NCBI GenBank assembly: GCA_964482435.1
Contig: CAYZXL010000019.1
Coordinates: forward strand, 1-64,000
Direction of reading: 5' to 3'
Source: CAYZXL01 sp964482435
GTDB lineage: Bacteria > Auribacterota > JABMQX01
Length of the DNA: 64,000 bases
Each line of letters begins with the position of its first letter. Within the stretch, counting starts at the first letter, position 1. Of this stretch, positions 26,158 to 34,428 are shown in pieces. Below the pieces are notes generated by a model, which did no database searches, was not told the origin of the DNA, and saw only the letters and a list, made by a program, of their open reading frames with translations. A program made the position numbers and the translations under genes.

Positions 26158-27780
26158 ATGGCATATGAACCTTACATGAAGGAGCTTATTAAGAAGGTCG
26201 AGGCGAACCGCCGTGAACGGGTCCAGCAGGTGAAAGAAGGGAAACATTTTCCCTCCCTCTCGCCGGACGACGGGATGAAACTCATGAAGGAGTTTCACCC
26301 GGATTACAAGGAGGGGGCGAAGCGGCAGCTCGCCGTCGGCGTCAGCAAAGGGAGCATCGTCCCGAATGAGCTTGCGGACATTCTGGAGGCACGAAGCACC
26401 CTTGACTCGGAGGCGATTGACCTGTCGAAGGTGAATTACGACGTGGACGTGCTGGTCATCGGCGGAGGAGGGGCCGGGTCGGCAGCGGCTCTCATCGCTC
26501 AGGAGAACGGCGCGAACGTTTTGATTGCGACAAAGCTGCGCCACGGCGACTCCAACACGATGATGGCCGAAGGAGGAATCCAGGCCGCCGACAAACCCGA
26601 CGATTCGCCGGCAATCCACTTCCTCGACGCGATTGGCGGCGGGCATTTCACGAACGACCCGCAGCTCGTCGCGACCCTCACGCGGAATGCTCCCTCGGTG
26701 ATTCAGTGGCTGGAGAGCCTCGGAGTCACGTTTGACAAGGACCCCGACGGAACCATGCGCACTCTTCACGGAGCGGGCACCTCCAGAAAACGGATGCATT
26801 CCGCGGGAGATATGACCGGCGCCGAGATCATGCGAACGCTGCGCGACGAAGTGAGAAACCGCGCGGACATCGAGGTGATTGAGTTTTCGCCCGCCGTCGA
26901 ACTCGTCCTCGACCACGAGGGAAAGTGCGCCGGGGCAGTTCTGCACAACTTCGAGACGGGGAACTATATGGTCGCCCGAGCCAGGACAACGATTCTCGCC
27001 ACCGGTGGGATCGGCCGGCTGCACATCCAGGGTTTCCCGACGACGAATCATTACGGAGCGACCGCCGACGGAGTCGTGGTTGGCTATCGAGCGGGAGCAT
27101 CCTTGCGGTTCCTCGAGGCAACGCAGTTTCACCCGACGGGAGTGATTTTCCCCGAGCAGAACATTGGCTTGCTTATAACAGAAAAGGTCAGGGGAGCGGG
27201 TGCTCAACTCCTCAATGCAGATGGCGAGCAGTTCGTTTATCCCCTCGAGACGCGGGATGTCGAGTCCGCGGCAATCATCCGGGAGTGCTCCGTGAAAGGC
27301 AAGGGAATCAGGACTCCAACGGGCAGACTCGGCGTGTGGCTCGATTCCCCGATGATTGACATGCTGAAAGGGCCGGGGACAGTCGCTCGCGATTTTCCGG
27401 CGAAGTACCGGCAGTTCATGCGGCACCAGATTGACATATCGAAAGAGCCGATGCTCGTCTATCCGACGCTGCATTACCAGAACGGGGGCCTGAGAATCAA
27501 CAAGGAGTGCGAGACGGACGTCCCGAACCTCTACGCGGCGGGCGAGGTCTCCGGCGGAATTCACGGCATAAACAGGCTGATGGGGAATTCGCTTCTGGAC
27601 ATCACGGTCTTCGGGCGAATCGCTGGCCGAAACGCCGCCCTCAAGGCTAAGACCACGGAACTCGGTGAGTTGACGTTGCGCCACGTCACGAAGTTTCACG
27701 AAGAGCTTGAGGGAGAGGGAGTCGGCGACGGCAGAGTCTCTCCGATCCTCCTGCCAGACTACGTTGGGAAGATAGGGTAG
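26158..27780 (+). CDS. Fumarate reductase/succinate dehydrogenase-type flavoprotein with non-covalent FAD
   Basis: 540 aa. A 95-residue extension (with EFHPDYKEGAKRQL) precedes the FAD fold VLVIGGGGAGSAAALIA at 99-115. Substrate-site motifs of the fumarate reductase group are all present: QFHPTG, the TEKVRGAGAQLL arginine, LHYQNGGL, and NRLMGNSLLDITVFGRIAG. The residue that in FrdA/SdhA is the His covalently linked to FAD is Asn133 here (DSNTMMAEGG), so FAD should be bound non-covalently, as in L-aspartate oxidase and soluble fumarate reductases. It pairs with the FeS gene just upstream and lacks the C-terminal region of NadB. Fumarate reductase is the likeliest role, and the direction is inferred; it would use the product of the fumarase at 7.9-9.4 kb. 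Confidence 0.85.
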   Translation: MAYEPYMKELIKKVEANRRERVQQVKEGKHFPSLSPDDGMKLMKEFHPDYKEGAKRQLAVGVSKGSIVPNELADILEARSTLDSEAIDLSKVNYDVDVLVIGGGGAGSAAALIAQENGANVLIATKLRHGDSNTMMAEGGIQAADKPDDSPAIHFLDAIGGGHFTNDPQLVATLTRNAPSVIQWLESLGVTFDKDPDGTMRTLHGAGTSRKRMHSAGDMTGAEIMRTLRDEVRNRADIEVIEFSPAVELVLDHEGKCAGAVLHNFETGNYMVARARTTILATGGIGRLHIQGFPTTNHYGATADGVVVGYRAGASLRFLEATQFHPTGVIFPEQNIGLLITEKVRGAGAQLLNADGEQFVYPLETRDVESAAIIRECSVKGKGIRTPTGRLGVWLDSPMIDMLKGPGTVARDFPAKYRQFMRHQIDISKEPMLVYPTLHYQNGGLRINKECETDVPNLYAAGEVSGGIHGINRLMGNSLLDITVFGRIAGRNAALKAKTTELGELTLRHVTKFHEELEGEGVGDGRVSPILLPDYVGKIG

Positions 27781-28457
27781 GAGCCCGTGGTCCCGGTCCC
27801 TTGCCACCGAGGGCTGCTTTTCCAGGCTTTTTCAGGAAATTCACGCGGCGGGGCGGAATCGGGATGCTCAGGCTCAGCGAGCTTGATTAACCATCCTACC
27901 CTGGGGGATTTCCCTGCCATGAACGGCGAGTCCCATGTCCGCTTTCATTGGGGTTGACCTCCTTTCCTGGTTTGGGGCGCATGACACAGCCGCTTGGGTT
28001 GGGGGCACCGCTCCTGGTCCTGGCTGGTGACTCTCTTAGCACGCACCGGATCGGAGCGCAGCCCGGGTTCATGATGACAGTCAATCTCCCCGCCTGTTTT
28101 GTCTTCGTTGAAAATCGGGGCGACGCGGAGAGCATTCGCATCGTCTCAGGGTGAACGGACTTCATGACAGACTGCTCTGAAAATCGGCGGCACAGGGTGA
28201 ACGTTCTCGTGGTCTCCGAGTGAACGGAGTTCATGACAGACTGCGGTACGTCCCCCCGGGACGGAGCGTTTGCATCCGCCCAAAGAAATGCCTTGATTTT
28301 TGCCTCTGGGGTGTCGTATTTTTTGCGGGCAGGATCGCGCCGGACTCTGGCGGCGATCGCACGCCAAAGCTGTCTCCCGAAGAACCAACGAGGCATGACA
28401 GCGATGGGGGGACCGGTGCTCTTAACCAAGTATCGGATTGCAGAAAGGAGGGAAAGC
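27781..28457. other. 677-bp region with a 69-bp tandem duplication; no confirmed gene
   Basis: No plus-strand gene is seen. A minus-strand frame covers 27896-28459 (187 codons) and contains two 23-residue repeats produced by the duplication listed separately, plus a stretch KKYDTPEAKIKAFLWADANA that looks protein-like. It has no recognisable family, and its start would lie within the ribosome site of the next gene, so I do not call it. It may be a decayed gene or mobile-repeat remnant. Confidence 0.4.
28110..28247. repeat. Imperfect tandem duplication, 69-bp unit, two copies
   Basis: Unit 1 is 28110-28178 and unit 2 is 28179-28247. Both begin GAAAATCGG and share the near-identical block GTGAACGGACTTCATGACAG (one base differs in unit 2) followed by ACTGC; the middle parts have diverged. 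The unit is 23 codons long, so the minus-strand frame is kept through both copies. Confidence 0.8.
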
Positions 28458-29366
28458 ATGAAAATCTCAAAAGGGGGGAGTTTCTGGGTTATCGCTTGCG
28501 CGGCAGCGCTGCTGGCGACGCCTGCGGCATTCGGCGGTGGCGGCCAGCATTACCCCAACGGAGCCGAGGACGCTCTGTCCGGGGCTGCACCGCCGCCCGG
28601 CTGGCACGTGGTAAACTATTTTCTGTACTACGATGCCGATGAACTCGGCACGCCTGCCGGAGCGCTCGACATTGACCTGAAAGTGTGGGCGGACGTTCTG
28701 CGGGTCATCTATTCTTCCGACAAAAAGATTCTCGGCGGCAATTACCTTGCCCACCTTTTCGTCCCATACCTGGACGCGGACTTCGACACCTTCGGATACT
28801 CCGAGTCAGGCGTGGGGGACCCGATCATTGACCCGTTCATCATCGCCTGGCACGGGCCGACGTATCACGCGGTGGCAGGGCTCGACATCTACGTGCCAAT
28901 TGGCGAGTATGACGAAAACAGCCCGCTCAATCTCATCGGAAAGAATTTCTGGACCTTTGAGCCAGCGGTGGCCGTAACTGGACTTTACAAGTCGGGCTTT
29001 AGCTGGTCCTTGAAACTGATGTATGCCATCAACACCAGGAACGATGAGTACTTCAATCCGGCCATCGGCGCCAAGAGTGAGCTGAGGCCGGGGGACGAGT
29101 TCCACGTTGACTACAGCTTCGACTACGGCCTGGCAAAGAATTTCAGGCTGGGGGCTTGCGGCTACTACTACAAGCAGTTGGACGACGACGAGATTGATGG
29201 CGTGGACGTGCCCCATGAGAGGGGCGAAGCATTCGCGGTCGGGCCGGTCCTCATGTACAGTGCTTCGCCGAAACTGCATTTCGTTGCGAAGGCGCAGTTT
29301 GAGGTCGAGACCGAAAACAGGCCCGAGGGGAATGCATACTGGTTCAAAGTCATTTTCTCGTTCTAA
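28458..29366 (+). CDS. Outer-membrane transporter-like protein (phenol-degradation meta-pathway family)
   Basis: 302 aa from ATG 28458, after AAGGAGGGAAAGC. A signal peptide ends near TPAAFGGGG. The mature part starts HYPNGAEDALSGAAPPPGWH and then consists of amphipathic beta strands rich in Tyr, Asp and Gly, ending in Phe (KVIFSF), which fits a small outer-membrane barrel. The opening and the GDPIIDPFIIAWH, GLDIYVPIGEYDE and GKNFWTFEPAVAV segments match the family annotated as MetA-pathway of phenol degradation or SphA-like (PF13557), a presumed outer-membrane channel. It precedes trpB2 by 15 bases, which may mean aromatic-compound uptake, but that link is only positional. Confidence 0.8.
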   Translation: MKISKGGSFWVIACAAALLATPAAFGGGGQHYPNGAEDALSGAAPPPGWHVVNYFLYYDADELGTPAGALDIDLKVWADVLRVIYSSDKKILGGNYLAHLFVPYLDADFDTFGYSESGVGDPIIDPFIIAWHGPTYHAVAGLDIYVPIGEYDENSPLNLIGKNFWTFEPAVAVTGLYKSGFSWSLKLMYAINTRNDEYFNPAIGAKSELRPGDEFHVDYSFDYGLAKNFRLGACGYYYKQLDDDEIDGVDVPHERGEAFAVGPVLMYSASPKLHFVAKAQFEVETENRPEGNAYWFKVIFSF

Positions 29367-29381
29367 CAAAAGGGGGGAAAT

Positions 29382-30743
29382 ATGGCAGAAAAGAGGATAA
29401 TGCTCAGCTACAACGAGATGCCCAGGCAGTGGTACAACATCGCGGCGGACCTTCCCACTCCACTCAGCCCGCCGCTGCATCCGGGGACGCTCAAGCCCCT
29501 GGGACCGGAAGACCTGGCGCCGATTTTCCCGATGGCGCTGATCGAGCAGGAAGTCAGCACCCAGCGCTGGATTGACATTCCGGAAGAGGTGCTGGAGGTT
29601 TACAGCATATATCGTCCGACGCCGCTGGTGCGAGCGAGATTCTTAGAGCAGTATTTGGGAACGCCGGCTCGCCTCTATTTCAAGGATGAGAGCCACAGCC
29701 CGCCCGGAAGCCACAAGCCGAACACCGCCATCCCACAAGCCTACTACAACAAACGCGAAGGCGTGAAAAGGCTTTGCACCGAAACCGGCGCGGGGCAGTG
29801 GGGAAGCGCATTAGCTTTCGGGACGAATCGCTTCGGCCTGAAATGCACCGTGTATATGGTGCGAGTCAGCTACGAGCAGAAGCCGTACCGGAAATCTTTG
29901 ATGCAAACGTGGGGAGCTGAAGTTTTCCCCAGCCCAACGGACCAAACCAACTCCGGGCGGTCAATCCGGGCTAAAGACCCCAACTCCCTCGGGAGCCTCG
30001 GCATAGCCATCAGCGAAGCTGTCGAGGACGCCGCCACGCACGCCGACGCGAAGTATTCACTCGGGAGCGTCCTGAATCACGTTCTCCTCCACCAGACCAT
30101 CGTCGGTCTGGAGACCCACAAGCAGTTTGAAAAAATCGGCGAGTATCCGGACATCATCATCGGCTGTGTCGGAGGAGGGAGCAATTTCGGCGGGTTCATG
30201 ATGCCCTTCATGCGAGACAAGATCGTTGACGGGAAGGACATCCGCATCATAGCAGCGGAGCCGACGGCTTGCCCGACTCTGACAAAGGGAGTTTACAGGT
30301 ACGACTTCGGCGATACGGCGAAAATGACACCTCTTCTCCTGATGTACACACTCGGCCACACGTTCGTTCCTGCGGCGATTCATGCCGGCGGACTCAGGTA
30401 TCACGGCGACGCTCCCCTCCTCTGCAAGCTCTTCAACGATGGTCTTGTGGAGGCAGTGGGTCTTCACCAGAACCCGGCCTTTGAGGCAGCAATGATTTTC
30501 GCCCGGACCGAAGGGATGATCCCCGCTCCGGAAACTGCACACGCCATCCGCGTAATGATTGACGAAGCCCTGAAATGCAAGAAGACCGGAGAGGAGAAGG
30601 TCATCGCCATCAACTACAGCGGGCACGGGTTCTTCGATCTCGCTGCCTACGATTCATACCTCGCTGGCAAGCTCCCGGACTACGAATATCCGGAAGAGAA
30701 GATTAAAGAAGCGATGAGGGAAATTCCCGTTGTCAACGTCTGA
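29382..30743 (+). CDS. trpB: Tryptophan synthase beta chain-like protein, TrpB2 type
   Basis: 453 aa, about 50 longer than TrpB1, as expected for TrpB2. N-terminal part: YNEMPRQWYNIAADLP. The PLP lysine is in SHSPPGSHKPNTA; GAGQWGSALAF carries the usual catalytic-loop residues, and the phosphate-binding loop is GCVGGGSNFGG. RADD-like DPNSLGSLGIAISEAVEDA and HTFVPAAIHAGGLRYHG are TrpB2-type segments. TrpB2 makes tryptophan from indole and serine (or phosphoserine in some) and typically lacks a tightly bound TrpA; no trp gene is nearby, so indole salvage is plausible. Good ribosome site (AAGGGGGGAAAT). It follows the outer-membrane gene by 15 bases. Confidence 0.92.
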   Translation: MAEKRIMLSYNEMPRQWYNIAADLPTPLSPPLHPGTLKPLGPEDLAPIFPMALIEQEVSTQRWIDIPEEVLEVYSIYRPTPLVRARFLEQYLGTPARLYFKDESHSPPGSHKPNTAIPQAYYNKREGVKRLCTETGAGQWGSALAFGTNRFGLKCTVYMVRVSYEQKPYRKSLMQTWGAEVFPSPTDQTNSGRSIRAKDPNSLGSLGIAISEAVEDAATHADAKYSLGSVLNHVLLHQTIVGLETHKQFEKIGEYPDIIIGCVGGGSNFGGFMMPFMRDKIVDGKDIRIIAAEPTACPTLTKGVYRYDFGDTAKMTPLLLMYTLGHTFVPAAIHAGGLRYHGDAPLLCKLFNDGLVEAVGLHQNPAFEAAMIFARTEGMIPAPETAHAIRVMIDEALKCKKTGEEKVIAINYSGHGFFDLAAYDSYLAGKLPDYEYPEEKIKEAMREIPVVNV

Positions 30744-30935
30744 AGCTCGGCGCCGGAGGAAAGTCGGGCGGGATCCGTCGGAACAACGGGTTGGCTGCGA
30801 GTGCTCGGAGACGACGCTCGGCGCGGTCGACGGAGGGGCGGAGCATCTTCGCTGTGGCGCGTCACAAGCGCGTTCAGCATCCGCCGCGGTCAATTCAGCT
30901 CGTGGCCTTGGGGCTAAATGAGGTGTAGGACGGCC

Positions 30936-31124
30936 ATGACGATTGCAAAGAAAAAACTGCTGGAGCTGATACACGACCTGCCGGAGGAAGTCGAGATAGA
31001 TGAGATCATGTATCGGCTCTACCTGCGGCAGAAGCTCGAAGAAGCAGAGAAAGATGTTCACGCGGGCCGGCTCACCCCCCATGAGGAGGTGGTCAAGGAG
31101 ACCTCCAGGTGGCCCGAGAAATAG
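30936..31124 (+). CDS. Small antitoxin-like protein of a type II toxin-antitoxin pair
   Basis: 62 aa from ATG 30936. TIAKKKLLELIHDLPEEVEI and DEIMYRLYLRQKLEEAEKDV form two charged helices, and the end, GRLTPHEEVVKE, is a pattern common to antitoxins paired with ParE/RelE toxins (a Gly, then Thr/Pro-x-Glu-Glu-Val). Its stop overlaps a GTG that starts a stub resembling the N-terminus of such a toxin. The call is based on size, helix pattern and position; no DNA-binding domain is clearly recognisable. The toxin is not intact, so this is probably an orphan antitoxin. Confidence 0.6.
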   Translation: MTIAKKKLLELIHDLPEEVEIDEIMYRLYLRQKLEEAEKDVHAGRLTPHEEVVKETSRWPEK

Positions 31125-31135
31125 TGTGGACCGCG
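31109..31135 (+). pseudogene. Stub of a ParE/RelE-type toxin gene
   Basis: A GTG at 31109 overlaps the last five codons of the antitoxin gene and encodes MAREIVWT, the usual opening of ParE/RelE toxins (M-x-x-V/I-V-W-T). After these eight codons the frame becomes AGAPSARGEVLSAL, which has no toxin features, and runs into a perfect 18-bp palindrome. The toxin appears to have been lost by deletion just after its start. Only a few residues support this. Confidence 0.4.
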
Positions 31136-31138
31136 GGA

Positions 31139-31173
31139 GCCCCGAGCGCTCGGGGCGAAGTGCTTTCAGCACT
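31139..31173. repeat. Two adjacent palindromes downstream of the antitoxin gene
   Basis: 31139-31156 is a perfect 18-bp palindrome (half-site GCCCCGAGC). 31159-31173 is a second hairpin with arms AGTGCT and AGCACT around TTC. They begin right where the toxin stub ends. No strong T-run follows on either strand. Confidence 0.6.
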
Positions 31174-31211
31174 GAGATGTCTTTTCTCCTGCCGGGAACC
31201 TGCAGTGCGAA

Positions 31212-31247
31212 GGCGACGGGAGGACAATTATCCGGCCTCCCGTCGCC
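31212..31247. promoter_or_regulatory. Strong 12-bp hairpin in the leader of the secreted-protein gene
   Basis: Arm 31212-31223 (GGCGACGGGAGG) pairs perfectly with 31236-31247 across a 12-base loop. It ends 43 bases before the start codon of the next gene. It could be a terminator for the TrpB2/antitoxin transcript, though the following T-run is poor, or a 5'-UTR stability element. Confidence 0.5.
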
Positions 31248-31290
31248 ATCTTGAGCATTTGTGTAGGGGACCGGTGTCAAAGGGGTTCCG

Positions 31291-32529
31291 ATGAAGAAGA
31301 CTGCTTTTTCCATTGCAGGGTTTTGCCTGGCGCTGCTCCCACAGCTCCCCGGCTGGGGAGTCGTCCTGGACTTTGCCGGCCTCGCCGGAAAGCCAGTGCC
31401 CAACGATTACGGCGGATTCAACTGGGTTGACCCTTACATGGGCAATCAGTGGACGGTCCTGCCAAATTACCCGCCCCAAAACTCTACCCCGTGTGCCGTC
31501 TTCGACTCCGGCGACACCATGTTCGAGGTCAGCACTTCCTCCGCAACGCCAATCAACTTCAAGAGCATTGACTTCGCCGGACAGGGAGGCGACACCGTCC
31601 AGTTGTTCGGTCACGGGCCGGGTGGGGAATATACCTCCGTCAACATCGTCCTGCAAGCCGGCTCCCTTTTTCACTTTGAGGAGCAGTGGCTGGGGGTAAC
31701 CTCCCTGACGATTTACTTCGACTCCCTCTACCCCGGTTCCACTTCCATAGACAATCTGACCTTTGAGCGGGCATACAAGCTCGCGACAATCTTCAAGGAG
31801 GACTTTCAGCTTTTCGACACCGACGACGACCTTCTCCAGGCCGGCTGGCAGGTCCGCCACGGACAGTATCCCGCGACCGACGGGGGAATATGGCACATCG
31901 AACGCAACACCCTCGACGGCCAGGGCGTCTTCGGCGTGTACGTCATCTCAAGCAGCGACAAGGAGGGGGAGTTCCCTTCGCCAAAGTATATGGACGAGTC
32001 TCTCATCTCCCCGGAAATAGACTGCACCGAGTTCACAGAAGTCCGCCTGGAATTTCGGCATCATGTCAGAGTCTATGCAGACAACGACTTTGGCGAGGTC
32101 TTCAACGTCCATGTCAGCAGCGACCCCTCCCACCAGAACTGGCAATCGAACAAAGTCCCTTTCCGAAACGAGGAAGACGGTGATAACCTATATCCGCAAT
32201 CCATGGACCTCTCTAACCTCGCCGGCGGCAAGAAAATAAAAATCCGGTGGCGCTATACCGCCAACTTCGATTACTGGTGGGCAATTGATAACGTGAGGGT
32301 CGCCGGGCGGCCAGTCTTGAACGTCACCGGCCTTCAGGTCAATCCTGCCACCGGGGAGATGACCATTACATGGGACGCCCCGAACGGCCTTTTCGCCATA
32401 GAGGCGGACGGTGACCCTGCGTTTTCGGACCCCACGGAACTGGCGGCGGGAATTACTCAAAAACAGTGGACGGGCTACGACCCCTGGACGGGCGATGGCC
32501 GCCGTTTTTACCGCGTGAGGATGGACTGA
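31291..32529 (+). CDS. Secreted protein with beta-sandwich (MAM-like) domain
   Basis: 412 aa of no firmly recognised family. A signal peptide (KKTAFSIAGFCLALLPQL) is followed by two apparent repeats of a beta-rich fold. The first (33-165) contains GGFNWVDPYMGNQW and ends SIDNLTFERAYKL, the closing strand common in PEP-CTERM-type secreted proteins. The second (170-335) contains FKEDFQLFDTDDDLLQAGWQ, LISPEIDCTEFTEVRLEFRH and YWWAIDNVRVAG, a carbohydrate-binding or MAM-like sandwich. The tail resembles a fibronectin-type strand set (GEMTITWDAP). No PEP-CTERM, LPXTG or other anchor is present, so it is probably released or attached to the outer membrane. The ribosome site is AAGGGG. Confidence 0.6.
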   Translation: MKKTAFSIAGFCLALLPQLPGWGVVLDFAGLAGKPVPNDYGGFNWVDPYMGNQWTVLPNYPPQNSTPCAVFDSGDTMFEVSTSSATPINFKSIDFAGQGGDTVQLFGHGPGGEYTSVNIVLQAGSLFHFEEQWLGVTSLTIYFDSLYPGSTSIDNLTFERAYKLATIFKEDFQLFDTDDDLLQAGWQVRHGQYPATDGGIWHIERNTLDGQGVFGVYVISSSDKEGEFPSPKYMDESLISPEIDCTEFTEVRLEFRHHVRVYADNDFGEVFNVHVSSDPSHQNWQSNKVPFRNEEDGDNLYPQSMDLSNLAGGKKIKIRWRYTANFDYWWAIDNVRVAGRPVLNVTGLQVNPATGEMTITWDAPNGLFAIEADGDPAFSDPTELAAGITQKQWTGYDPWTGDGRRFYRVRMD

Positions 32530-32620
32530 CTAAGCACGTGCTTTCATAAATGCCATGACGCGTGGGAACCCAGCGGTTGTTTTTGACACAGTCAACCCCG
32601 CATCGTCGGCAAAGGAGGTG

Positions 32621-32700
32621 TCTCGCAAAGGCGCCAAGACGCAAGGGGTCGCTGAGAATCGGACGGAGAGGATGCGTGGCGTCTTAGCGTCTTGGCGAGA
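32621..32700. repeat. Inverted-repeat remnant of a dispersed palindromic element
   Basis: The 5' arm begins TCTCGCAAAGGCGCCAAGAC at 32621 and the 3' arm ends GCGTCTTGGCGAGA at 32700. The arms match at about 19 of 22 positions. Similar AAAGGCGCCAAGACGC-type repeats are scattered in many environmental bacterial genomes. It lies 40 bases before purH, so it will be in or near the purH promoter. Confidence 0.65.
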
Positions 32701-32740
32701 GAAGACTGGTGACGCTCTGCAATAATACGCAACCGAATTT

Positions 32741-34333
32741 ATGAATCGGAGCACTGAGGTGAAGAAAGTCGAGAGAGCACTTGTCAGCGTATCAAACAAG
32801 GAAGGAGTTGTGGAGTTCGCCCGGAAGCTCCATGAGATGGGCGTCGAGATTATCTCAACCGGCGGGACCGCCAAGCTTCTCCGGGAATCCGGCATCCCCG
32901 TTACGAACGTCTCGGACTACACCGGCTCCCCGGAAATCCTCGACGGGCGAGTGAAGAGCCTTCATCCGAAAATCCACGGCGCCCTCCTCGGACTGCGCGA
33001 CAACCCGCTCCATCAGAGAGAGATGGAGGAACACGGAATCAAGCCCATTGATCTGGTTGTCGTGAATCTCTATCCGTTCGAGCAGACCGTCTCTCAGGAA
33101 GACGTTACCTTAGAGCAGGCCATCGAGAATATTGACATCGGCGGCCCTTCCATGATTCGCTCAGCCGCTAAGAACTACCAGGACGTGGCGGTGGTCGTTA
33201 CCCCGGCACGCTATGGCGACGTGCTCGAGGACCTCCTCGCCAACGATGGCGCCATATCCAACGATTTGCGGCTGGCTCTCGCCGTCGAAGCTTTCGAGAG
33301 AACGGCCCACTACGACTCAATCATTTACACCTTTCTTGCCTCTCTTCAGAAGAAAAAGCAGCCCGCCGCCGTCAGCAAGCTCTCCCTCGAATATCTGAAG
33401 GTCATGGACCTTCGCTATGGCGAGAACCCGCACCAGAAAGCAGCCCTTTATCGAGAGAAAATCATCAGCGAGCCGTGTATCCCGGCGGCGGAACTGCTTC
33501 ACGGGAAAGAGCTTTCCTTCAACAACATCCTCGACCTCGACGCCGCTTGCGAGTTAGTCAAGGAGTTCAGCGAGCCGACCGCTGTGATTATCAAGCATAC
33601 TAACCCCTGCGGAGTCGCAATTGGCTCCTGCATCTTCGAGGCGTACAAAAAGGCGAGGGCGACCGACCCGGTTTCTGCGTTCGGGGGCGTCGTCGCCTTC
33701 AATAAGAGCATTGACCTCGAGACCGCCGACGAGCTCAACAAGACTTTCCTCGAGGCGATTCTCGCTCCCGGTTACAATTCGGATGCTCAGGAGCTCCTCA
33801 AGACAAAGACCCAGCGGCGCCTCGTCCTGTTAGAAGGGCTTGAGACCTGGCGCATGGTCGGGGGAACGACTCTTCCGGGCCGTGATTTGAGGAAAATCGT
33901 CGGCGGAATCCTCGCCCAGGACCGCGACCTTCTCACGGTCACCGAAAAGGATCTGCGGTGCGTGACAAAACGCGCGCCGACCGAGGAGGAGATGAAAGCC
34001 CTTCTCTTCGCCTGGAGGGTCGCCAAGCACGTCAAGTCCAATGCCATCGTCTATACGAACGTCACGGAGACCCTCGGAATCGGCGCCGGGCAGATGAGCC
34101 GGGTGGACTCGTCGCGCATCGCCGTCATGAAGGCTCAGAAGCCCCTGAAAGGAAGCGTCGTCGCATCCGACGCATTCTTCCCCTTCAGGGATGGAGTGGA
34201 TGCCGCCGTGGAAGCGGGCGCGACAGCGATCATTCAGCCGGGCGGCTCGGTCCGCGACGAGGAATCCATCCAAGCCTGCGACGAGCACAACGTCGCCATG
34301 GTCTTCACCGGCATCCGCCATTTCCGGCATTAG
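32741..34333 (+). CDS. purH: Bifunctional AICAR formyltransferase/IMP cyclohydrolase
   Basis: 530 aa, full length. The N-terminal IMP cyclohydrolase (MGS-like) domain has ALVSVSNKEGVVEFARKL, STGGTAKLL, GGRVKSLHP-type LDGRVKSLHPKIHGALL and VNLYPFEQTV. The C-terminal AICAR transformylase has RYGENPHQKAALY, ELSFNNILDLDAA, IKHTNPCG with the catalytic Lys-His, and PGGSVRDEESIQACDEH. It performs the last two steps of IMP synthesis and consumes the AICAR produced by HisFH. ATG 32741 lacks a ribosome site; GTG 32759 has GGAG eight bases before it and would start VKKVERALVS, closer to other PurH proteins, so the true start may be there. Confidence 0.96.
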   Translation: MNRSTEVKKVERALVSVSNKEGVVEFARKLHEMGVEIISTGGTAKLLRESGIPVTNVSDYTGSPEILDGRVKSLHPKIHGALLGLRDNPLHQREMEEHGIKPIDLVVVNLYPFEQTVSQEDVTLEQAIENIDIGGPSMIRSAAKNYQDVAVVVTPARYGDVLEDLLANDGAISNDLRLALAVEAFERTAHYDSIIYTFLASLQKKKQPAAVSKLSLEYLKVMDLRYGENPHQKAALYREKIISEPCIPAAELLHGKELSFNNILDLDAACELVKEFSEPTAVIIKHTNPCGVAIGSCIFEAYKKARATDPVSAFGGVVAFNKSIDLETADELNKTFLEAILAPGYNSDAQELLKTKTQRRLVLLEGLETWRMVGGTTLPGRDLRKIVGGILAQDRDLLTVTEKDLRCVTKRAPTEEEMKALLFAWRVAKHVKSNAIVYTNVTETLGIGAGQMSRVDSSRIAVMKAQKPLKGSVVASDAFFPFRDGVDAAVEAGATAIIQPGGSVRDEESIQACDEHNVAMVFTGIRHFRH

Positions 34334-34428
34334 CGCAGAAGGCATTGAACGCCCCGCACCATTCACAACTCTGCCCGCGCTCCCCGGCTTCCTGCTGGCA
34401 CGACCTGTCGCCGCCTCATGCCCGAATA

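Noticed and set aside
26011..27807. 598-codon minus-strand frame
   Set aside because: It lies antisense to the flavoprotein gene; long antisense frames are expected in GC-rich coding DNA. The flavoprotein has all family motifs.
27896..28459. 187-codon minus-strand frame containing the 69-bp repeats
   Set aside because: It has no recognised family, it starts inside the ribosome-binding region of the next gene, and its codon use is not clearly coding; kept as a finding about the repeat only.
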